Source of the DNA: Tetranychus cinnabarinus
Lineage: Eukaryota; Arthropoda; Arachnida; Trombidiformes; Tetranychidae
DNA length: 64,000 nucleotides
Assembly (NCBI GenBank): GCA_022266195.1
Contig: WHVY01000001.1
Coordinates: forward strand, 13,082,001 to 13,146,000
Direction: 5' to 3'
Shown: one piece after another, positions 56,675-64,000 of the stretch
Position numbering within the stretch: position 1 is the first letter of the stretch
How the letters are laid out: each line of letters starts with the position of its first letter
Position numbers and translations under genes: made by a program
The notes under the pieces: model-generated
Seen by the model: only the letters and a program-made list of their open reading frames with translations
Told to the model about the DNA's origin: nothing
The model's database searches: none

Positions 56675-57670
56675 TGCGATCATGAAAAATTTATTTCCAC
56701 TGAATACAATAAATTGTATCCACATCCAGACTAAATTTTTTGATGAAAAAACCATCTTCAATGAGACAGCTAAAAATTGAATAAAATCTGATTTTAAAAC
56801 TGAATAAAATTTCATTCAAGTTTAAACTTTGAATGCAATTTTATCAAAAACCTTCGTTTAAAGAAATTTTTTAATCACACAAACGGTTCCAGTTCTTATG
56901 TCCCTAAAAGTTCCTCAGGTCGCAACTCTTAACTAGAGAGTCAAAGTTTTTGCATCCATTAATCATCCAACCAAAATAAGTTCACCAAACTAATAAAATA
57001 ATTTTACTCGTTTCCGTTGCTACCATTATTAAAAATGAGCAATTGTAGTTTGACTGACTAGGATACAATCAATTGACATCGAAAAGACACAAATTCATTT
57101 TCAAAAACTATCGTCAGAATGCGAAATGTAAAAGGTTGAAATCTTTAGTTTTTTTCACTTTGATAAGATCCAAACGAAAAATTGAAACGAAAAAAGCACT
57201 TTCATCAAGCACAGGTAGAAAATTTTCGTTCGAGTTGAGAGTTAAACTTTTGTTGGTTGTAGCTTCGTAAAATTGATTTCATTTGTTTAATTAAAAGGCT
57301 TCCGATGGGCAATCATTGACAAAATTGGGTTCAAAGTTGAAACCATACAATTTTGTACAGTTTTTACTTTCCTCTACTTGAAAGACAGTTTCACATATAC
57401 TCTTAATCTAACAATAAACCATCAACCTGAATAACCAGAAAGTTTTCCCCCAAACACGATGCTACAAAATACAGATTCTGCATTCCCCCTGTTCAAACGT
57501 GTATTTCACAGTAAACTGAATTCTGGTGAAGTTGTGACTATTTTTCGGACATGTACAATGTAGTTCAATCATGATATTCAGGCTGTGTGAAAATTTTGCT
57601 TATGAATCCTTTCAATTTGGTAATAATTTTCACACTAAAATTTGTTGTTTTCACTTGATTGTGCATTTAT
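56675..57670. repeat. Dispersed repeat, long copy (~1 kb)
   Basis: Shares its two end blocks with 10808-11240: GATCATGA-AAATTT-TTTCCACTGAATACAA at the start, and the stretch from CAATAAACCATCAACCTGAA through ATTCAGGCTGTG at the end. The middle ~550 bp is absent from the short copy. No inverted ends, terminal duplication or coding sequence is evident. Confidence 0.6.
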
Positions 57671-59565
57671 AGATAGATGAAATAATAATTGATTATAATC
57701 AGTGATCAAAACAAAGCCTTATTGACGGATAAAATAAATATAAAGTATGATTTACAATCAAAAGCCCAACCAGTAACATTAAGTTAACGAAATATTAATT
57801 ATAAGTGAAAAAATCATTAAATAAGCTTCCGTATTGATTGTTTACTCGATAAATTACAAAATTTGATTAAATTATCAATAGCGTAGATCAATTTCCTTAT
57901 TTCCATCTATTATGATGACTATTAACTGTGAATCAAGTAAACACAATTAAACCAAGGAACTAGAATAACATGATAATCAAAAGCAGAGTAAAAAATGAGA
58001 AATAAAAAGAAGCATCAAACCAAATGTAAAAAATAATGAAGTCAAGATCTGAAATGGTCGCTTTTTTGGATGTTTCATGACCTTTGTTTTTTTATATTCA
58101 ATTTTCTGAGAAGCCAATTAAATAGTGACATTGAAAGGGTAAATTACAATTAAAATGTATATCAATTGGTTGTCCAATTAATAGATGAAAGATATTGTTT
58201 TGATGTTGAAAAGGTTTCACATTGTTATTGATGGTAAGAAGCTGAATATAAACATTGAATTGATTATGATGAAACAATGAATTTGGATGATCATCCTGAT
58301 GATATTGGTGTTGTTAATGATGATGATGATGATGATGTAAATGAATAATCCTGTCAAGTGTAAACAAGAGACAAAAACACAAGACAAAAAAATGACAATA
58401 ATGTGTTGAACTTGTTCACTTGATTACTACGCTTCAATTGAGTTGGTTTTGTTGTTAAAAAAAGGCCGGTAGCTTGAGTGATCACAGTTAGTCTTATAAC
58501 AATCAACAGTTTTCATAGAAGTTTCTGATCATCATTATTATCATTATAATTCTTGTTCATCTCCTCCTTTCCCTTTTTACTAATAATATTTCTCACAATC
58601 TATCCTCTTCTTTCAACAACAACAAACACCAAGCAAGCAATAAACAAGAGTAACTATGATTTGGTGAAATGATTTGCAAACCAGGGCAATCTAAACCTGT
58701 TAACATTCATTATGTCAATCATATTTATGTGTATATTTAGAGAGGTAAAATCTTTAATTAGAATTGGCTTTTTGAAGAAAAATTTCCAACAAAATAATAA
58801 TGTTTATAATAATAACAATAATAATTGTGATCATATAATAGATAGAAGCACATTGACCTTAGGTCAGTAAAGCAGTAAACCAAGAAGAGTAAATAATTGA
58901 TGATAACTGGACAGTAAAAGTGGGAGTAATGTATGTGGGTGAGGTAAAAATTATTTTCATTAACCATAGACTTGACCGATTAAGAATCAACTGGCGTTAA
59001 GGTGAAATGAAATTTAGCTATCGCTTGATTCAGTTTAGTGGTGCAAGGATGAGCTCAATGATGATTGTTGTTGTTATGATGATGGTGAAGATGGTGACGA
59101 AGACGGTGAGAGTATTAAAAGAGAGGGAAACTGAAATTAGCTAAGTTTTGACCCAATTAAATTGGACAACCTGCTTCAGGTCAACTTTTGCTAGCGTTAA
59201 CAAAAGTAAGTGTTGTAAATTGTTTGCGCGATTAGCCCACCTTCTTTGCCTCAATTGTAAGGTAAACAGTTAAAGTTGGTTGAAGGTGGAGAGAAAGTGA
59301 CGATCAAGTGTAAGTGATGATGATGATGATGATGATGATGATTAGGAAAGTAGAGCTGATATAAAGGCATCTTTTAAAGCCAATAATCAGCTCATTCTGG
59401 CTTTTGCCTTTCAAGAGAATCATTTTAACTCGTGCTTCGTTCATAACTCAACTTTGTGTTTGTGTTTACAAATTAAACATATTTTTGTGCAATTTCTGCC
59501 TCATTTGCATACATTTTGTTGATTTACCTTTACAATTTTCAACCTCATCAACAAGCCAATAAAGG
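57671..59565. other. Gene-free region with trinucleotide microsatellites
   Basis: ATG/GAT runs at 58317-58337 (seven units) and 59315-59342 (nine units). No supported gene. The 3' end should contain the promoter of the chitin-binding gene. Confidence 0.5.
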
Positions 59566-60867
59566 ATGTATATATTAAAAGCTATCGCAGGTAAATTAAT
59601 CTTTTTCCCATTTACAGCTCTATCAATCATCTTTGTCATTCTATCATCAGATGTTCTCGTTAATTGCTGCGATCGATTCATCTATCAATGTCTTGTCATT
59701 TCTTCAAGATCTAGGTTTATATGCTTTTAAGTGATAGCAATTGTTTATGCTAGTGTTTCACATCAGTCTAATTTTGATAGTTGACAATTAATGCTTGATT
59801 ATTCCAGCAGAATATTCATTTCAGCAATTTCTAATTCATTATATCATCATGTTAGAGAGTTTTCATCGATATTAATATTTTTTAAGATTAGAAGATGATT
59901 TAATAGATTAATTAAAGCTTTAATTTATCATGTTTTTGATTTTTCTTAAGATAATTTGAACTGTCCGCTCAAAAAAAAACGTTTCAAAAAGGCTAACATT
60001 TTAAGCGCTAAAAACAGTAAGCAGAGAGATTATTGACCTTTAGTTATGATTATTAGTCGTATTAATGGAAACTTTAATCTCGTTATACTTTTTTTATTGC
60101 CACAATCAAATTATAGCTTTTAATTCTTGATTATATATGTTTATTAATTCACTCCGTACTGCTATTTACTTTTTTATATGTGAAACGTAATATTTGAATT
60201 TATTTCCAATCTCATTCATTGTTTTCTGTTGAATACAGTCTTCTGTTTAATCGTTCTTGTTCGTGGAGAGCCTGGAAGGTTAGTGCCTATTAATGGTACC
60301 GTCGGTGGATCAGCAACAGCAGCAGAGCCATTAGAGGTTGGCCTTGGAAGTCAACCTTTGGGAGGATCTGATGCCAATGACACAATGGAATTTGATTTCG
60401 TAAATTTACCTGGTTATGGTGTTGTAGATGATGCCAATAGTACAGCCAATGGAAGTTTCTCATGTTACGAAAGGCGTTATGGTTATTATGCTGATGTTTC
60501 TCGTTCTTGTCAAATGTTCCATCTCTGTTATCCAGTTCGAGAACCAACAACAAATTTAATATCTTACCAAAGATTTTCATTTGTTTGCTCAGACAATGCT
60601 TTCTTTGACCAAGCCCATCTAGTTTGTGTTGAAAATGAGACTTCAATTGCCTGTGAAGACTCTGAACATTATTATGAACCATCTAACGACAGATTAATGG
60701 AATCACTTCAAGCCACCCAGCCTGGTATGTTTGCAACAGAAGATGAATCTAACAATGGAACATCACCCGACTCATCACCATCATCATTGGCATCGCAAGA
60801 TGCACCATCAGCAGCAGCATCTGAACAAGCCTATCATGTTTACAATTTATACAATGATTGGTATTAA
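59566..60867 (+). CDS. Secreted protein with one chitin-binding type 2 (peritrophin-A) domain
   Basis: A 25-nt first coding exon (59566-59590, MYILKAIA) joins at phase 1 to 60239-60867, giving 217 residues. Together they make a signal peptide MYILKAIAVFCLIVLVRG; the join is strongly supported because it completes the hydrophobic core and is framed by GTAAAT and ATACAG. One ChtBD2/CBM14 domain follows at about 76-145 with six Cys (FSCYERRYGYYAD.. SCQMFHLC.. FVCSDNAFFDQAHLVC.. IAC). The C-terminal ~70 residues are acidic and Ser/Ala-rich, ending HVYNLYNDWY. A single domain with flanking low-complexity sequence is the CPAP1 type of arthropod cuticular protein, which binds chitin in exoskeleton matrix. 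Confidence 0.8.
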
Positions 60868-63263
60868 CAAGTTATAAAAATAAAAGGTATCAAAAAGGTG
60901 GATTGATTGAAAATAGGTCTCTTGGTGACAACGGTATCATTCATACAAGTATCATCATAGATTGACAATTGAAGATTCTTGGTACGGCAACCTTATCATC
61001 ACCAGTTAAAGAAAAATAAAGTAAAGAAGGTAACACCATCATCGGCAAAAAATAACATCAACAACGCTATTCGCATCACCTAACCTCATTCAGTGTTCCT
61101 ATAAAAACATTTTTGGCCCGACTTTTCTTTTCTTTACTTTATTTTTCTTTAACTTCTCCCTCTTGATCATCTTCATCTTCATCTGCTTTTTGCTACTTAT
61201 TTCTCCTCTTGCTGATCTCTTGGGCACTTAGCTTACTGTAAATGTGAACCTGATTTAGGTCCAGACTTTGTTCCCTCTCTTGTGGCCTGTATACCCTAAT
61301 TTTAAATGGACCCAAAAATATCGTCGTCGTTATATTGCAATCCATTTCATTTTTTATTTCATTTTATACCATTCGCTCAATTCGCTACATAAATTCAGAC
61401 CAATCCTTCCTGTAACCACCTTAATTTCATTTCAGTTTACTCACTTTCCCCTTCCTTTCCATCCTCACTCGCTATCTTCCTCTTCTTTTCCTATTCTTAC
61501 ATTTTCTCCATCTCATCTTGAGTCTGTTAAAAATTATATTAACGCTCAACTGATTTCATCAATCATTCAATACTAATGAAAGTGTTATACGAATTACCTG
61601 GCTACTCTTTCGCTATTTCACTCTCAAGATACCTTTTTTGGTGTAAAAAAGGTACAAATGATGTTCTCATAATAACCATCTCAATGCTATTACATTATCA
61701 TTATTGTTATTATTTTCAATCATAATTTTTATAATAGTTATTGTTATGTTATGCAAATGCACTTTTCTCCATGAGCCATAAAAAATATACTTTGCTGTGC
61801 ATTCAAATCAAGTTTTCAATAATATTTTTTTCTTACATTTTTCTCATCATTTTCCTTTTAATCATCCGTAGTTTAAATTGAATGACCTGAACAACCATTA
61901 AGAATTTATTGATGAAATTTACTCATATCAATCATTAGCTCGCCACTTGAATTGATCAATTGAAAATGAGCCTACAATAAACTCTTTGACAAACCAGTTT
62001 ACTTGAAATTGATGACAAGAAAATTTGTCAAACAAATAATAACTATTAATAGATTCGCGAGATTACATGAACAACAATTGTCCGTATTGTTGTATACAAT
62101 GTTGATCAATAATAAACAAGCAAAGTCTCATGGTTTAACAGTCAAAGTATAATTAGACTGATTGGAAAGCCTCAAATTTTAAACCATTAATGTTGATTAA
62201 TGATGTTGAAATGAAAGGCCAATCGAAAGTTGGAAAATAAATGAACACAAAAAGCAGCATTATCATTACTGTTGTTCAAATCCCACTGAACTTAACCATG
62301 CAAAACTGTCAAAGTGTCAGACGGTTTGATTAAACGAACCTCGTCGACCTGAATTCAATTTCACTCATCCATATGTTGAAAACAAGAGCAACAACAATTA
62401 CAATTTAAACCATTTTCTTACCAATTTAAGATGATTACAATTAAAGGAAAATAAGTCTTCTTTGATTATTATCCTCATCATCATCATCATCATCAATTTC
62501 ATTGTTGAAATAGTCAACCTTTTCAGTCAATTTTCAGGATTAACGGTTTTTATTGAGCAAATTTGAACGAGACAACATTTAAGATGCAAAAGGCCTAATC
62601 AAGACAATAAAGACAATAACAAATCATTTGATTATTGGCTGATTGATGAGTGAAAAACTGAAAGCCTAACATGATTGAGTTTATCATTTATTGTAAGACT
62701 TGAATCAACTGTAATTTAAATAGCAAGCTGATTGGGTTAGCAAGAAATTGATGAACCACACATTCATTGCTAATGAATCAATTGCCAACTGCTGCTTTTA
62801 TATTGTAATTTGCTTTGTACCCATTATTGAGTCTATTGAAGCATCTTATAATCAATCAGACAATTGATTAATTGTAACAAAGTAACTTGGAATGATAAAT
62901 GTTAATAGGAAAGGATTGAACAGGATACAATTGAATCGATCACAACTATTGTAATGCCATTGAGTATCAGCTCATTAAGCATTGATGATGAATTAAATCA
63001 CCAATGATTCTTCAAGGTTAATAATAAACCTTTTGTTGAAATAAAATTGATTGTTGCATGAAAATTAGTCAATGTGACAATACCATTAACAATTTGATCA
63101 ATCTTACATGTAAACCATGTTTGAAATTAAAGAGAGTAGATTACTTTTAAGTATAAGTTATGGTCATTTATTGATTACTATTGGGAGTTTTGGTCTAAAG
63201 CTTGATTTGTCCATCTAACTAGGTTGTTATGATTATTACATTGAGTTATGATCAACAATTAAC
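60868..63263. other. Gene-free region
   Basis: Pyrimidine-rich 3' UTR-like stretches at 61125-61215 and 61440-61520, and a TCA microsatellite at 62475-62495. No supported gene; the 102-codon frame at 61268-61576 is a low-complexity artefact. Confidence 0.5.
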
Positions 63264-63767
63264 ATGGTTAAAGTTAAAGGTTACTCTAAACTTCAAGGCT
63301 TAGGAGTTAGGCCTGAAGATGTTAGGATAAGGACGACAGCTTTCATGGATGGACAATCAAAGGTAAGTTATTGTTATTCAATTGGTTTGATCATTTAAGC
63401 TCAATCTTTATGCTTTTTTTTAATTTTAAGAGTAAATCCAAATCTAATTATTCATATTCAACATGGATTCGTCGATTGATTGGAGTCGCTTTATTTACTT
63501 ATGCATTTATTCAATGCTTTAAACAAATCCGTGAGTTGACCCAGGATTTCCTAAGACATGAAGTAATTGAATCAGTTTCGGATCATATTGAAGATTTTGT
63601 TGAACCACCAAACTTTTCCTTCTGTTTTGATTTACTCTCAACAATCAATTCAACTCAATTGTTGGAACGTCATCCTTCAATAATCACAGAGATTGAACAA
63701 ATACGAAGAGAGGAACCCCAATATCACAATTGGTCAGCAAATGCTATAATTCATGATTATACCAAAG
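63264..63767 (+). CDS. DEG/ENaC-family sodium channel subunit, N-terminal exons (continues past window)
   Basis: Exon 1 63264-63362 (MVKVKGYSKLQGLGVRPEDV ...) and exon 2 63431-63767, joined in phase 0 and leaving phase 1 at GTAACT. A Lys/Arg-rich cytoplasmic start precedes a membrane span (WIRRLIGVALFTYAFIQCFK) and, ~30 residues later, EPPNFSFCFDL, the counterpart of the FPAVTICN motif that follows TM1 in degenerin/epithelial sodium channels (pickpocket proteins in arthropods). The family forms trimeric amiloride-sensitive cation channels in mechano-, chemo- and osmosensation. The extracellular domain and TM2 lie beyond 64000. Family assignment rests on these motifs only. Confidence 0.7.
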
Positions 63768-64000
63768 GTAACTAAAGGTTTTCATACTTAACCAAATTTC
63801 TCGTACTATTTACAGTCAATTTGATTGTTGTTTCTTAAATTTGATGTCATCTTTGATTAATTAGTTCTTATAAGCTCATTAATAGTTATTTTGCTGGATT
63901 AGTATCACTCATTAGTTAGTTGAAAGTGTCAACATTAATATCAAGTATAAAAACACTAAAAATTAACATTATGAACACATTGTAATTTAGGTTTTACATT
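63768..64000 (+). other. Intron of the DEG/ENaC gene (to window end)
   Basis: Opens with GTAACT; no acceptor with continuing frame was found before 64000. Confidence 0.45.

Noticed and set aside
1..64000. CRISPR arrays, tRNA or rRNA genes, bacterial-type operons
   Set aside because: No spacer-repeat arrays, cloverleaf genes or rRNA segments were recognised by eye; the genes are spliced eukaryotic genes.

Overview
The window looks like nuclear DNA of a chelicerate, most likely a spider mite (Tetranychus or a close relative). The evidence is AT-rich DNA, short introns (often 55-110 bp) with GT-AG borders, a tandem array of very similar gustatory-receptor-like genes of the lineage-expanded mite type, a DEG/ENaC channel, and several conserved animal genes (OTUD6, RYBP, SMYD4, PWWP3/MUM1-like, fimbrin). 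The species call is inference; the eukaryotic, arthropod character is well supported.

Region 1 (1-16450) is a receptor array. It holds the last exon of one receptor (1-41), pseudogene B (2355-4086), intact gene C (4873-6394), intact gene D (9018-10502), pseudogenes E (11667-13705) and F (13960-15717), and scattered remnants. All share one architecture: a long first exon with six membrane segments, then three short phase-0 exons of 72, 90 and 54 nt. A further relative, pseudogene H, lies at 29951-30987 and shares its 3' flank with F. Decay is visible in every mode: single-base frameshifts, stops, lost splice sites, TA-flanked transposon insertions, a gene-conversion tract between C and D, and an in-frame 231-bp duplication in B.

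Region 2 (16450-29900) is a repeat-rich accessory block separating F from H. It carries a possible orphan exon (17198-17499), a hypothetical minus-strand gene (18250-18759), a small Cys-rich two-exon gene with a duplicated, broken terminal exon (19001-21886), a RING/TRAF-like pseudogene inside its intron, a G-quadruplex motif, and a fold-back structure whose arms are built of ~149-bp tandem repeats. It also carries a truncated endonuclease/exonuclease/phosphatase domain, a second fold-back structure with 349-bp arms around an unrecognised four-exon gene (27180-28896), and a GC-rich island.

Region 3 (31507-64000) is ordinary gene territory. It holds a type I membrane protein with three PAN/apple-like modules (minus), an OTUD6-type deubiquitinase, RYBP/YAF2, SMYD4 (minus), a 1586-residue PWWP protein, fimbrin/plastin, a chitin-binding cuticle protein and the 5' end of a DEG/ENaC channel. 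RYBP, SMYD4 and the PWWP protein are all chromatin-linked by family, but nothing in the sequence shows they act together.

At least six short non-autonomous TIR elements flanked by TA were delimited (1766-2196, 12283-12832, 14884-15387, 15745-16067, 16781-16926, 50316-50443). Five of them lie in or beside the receptor array; for three, paralogous sequence gives the empty site.
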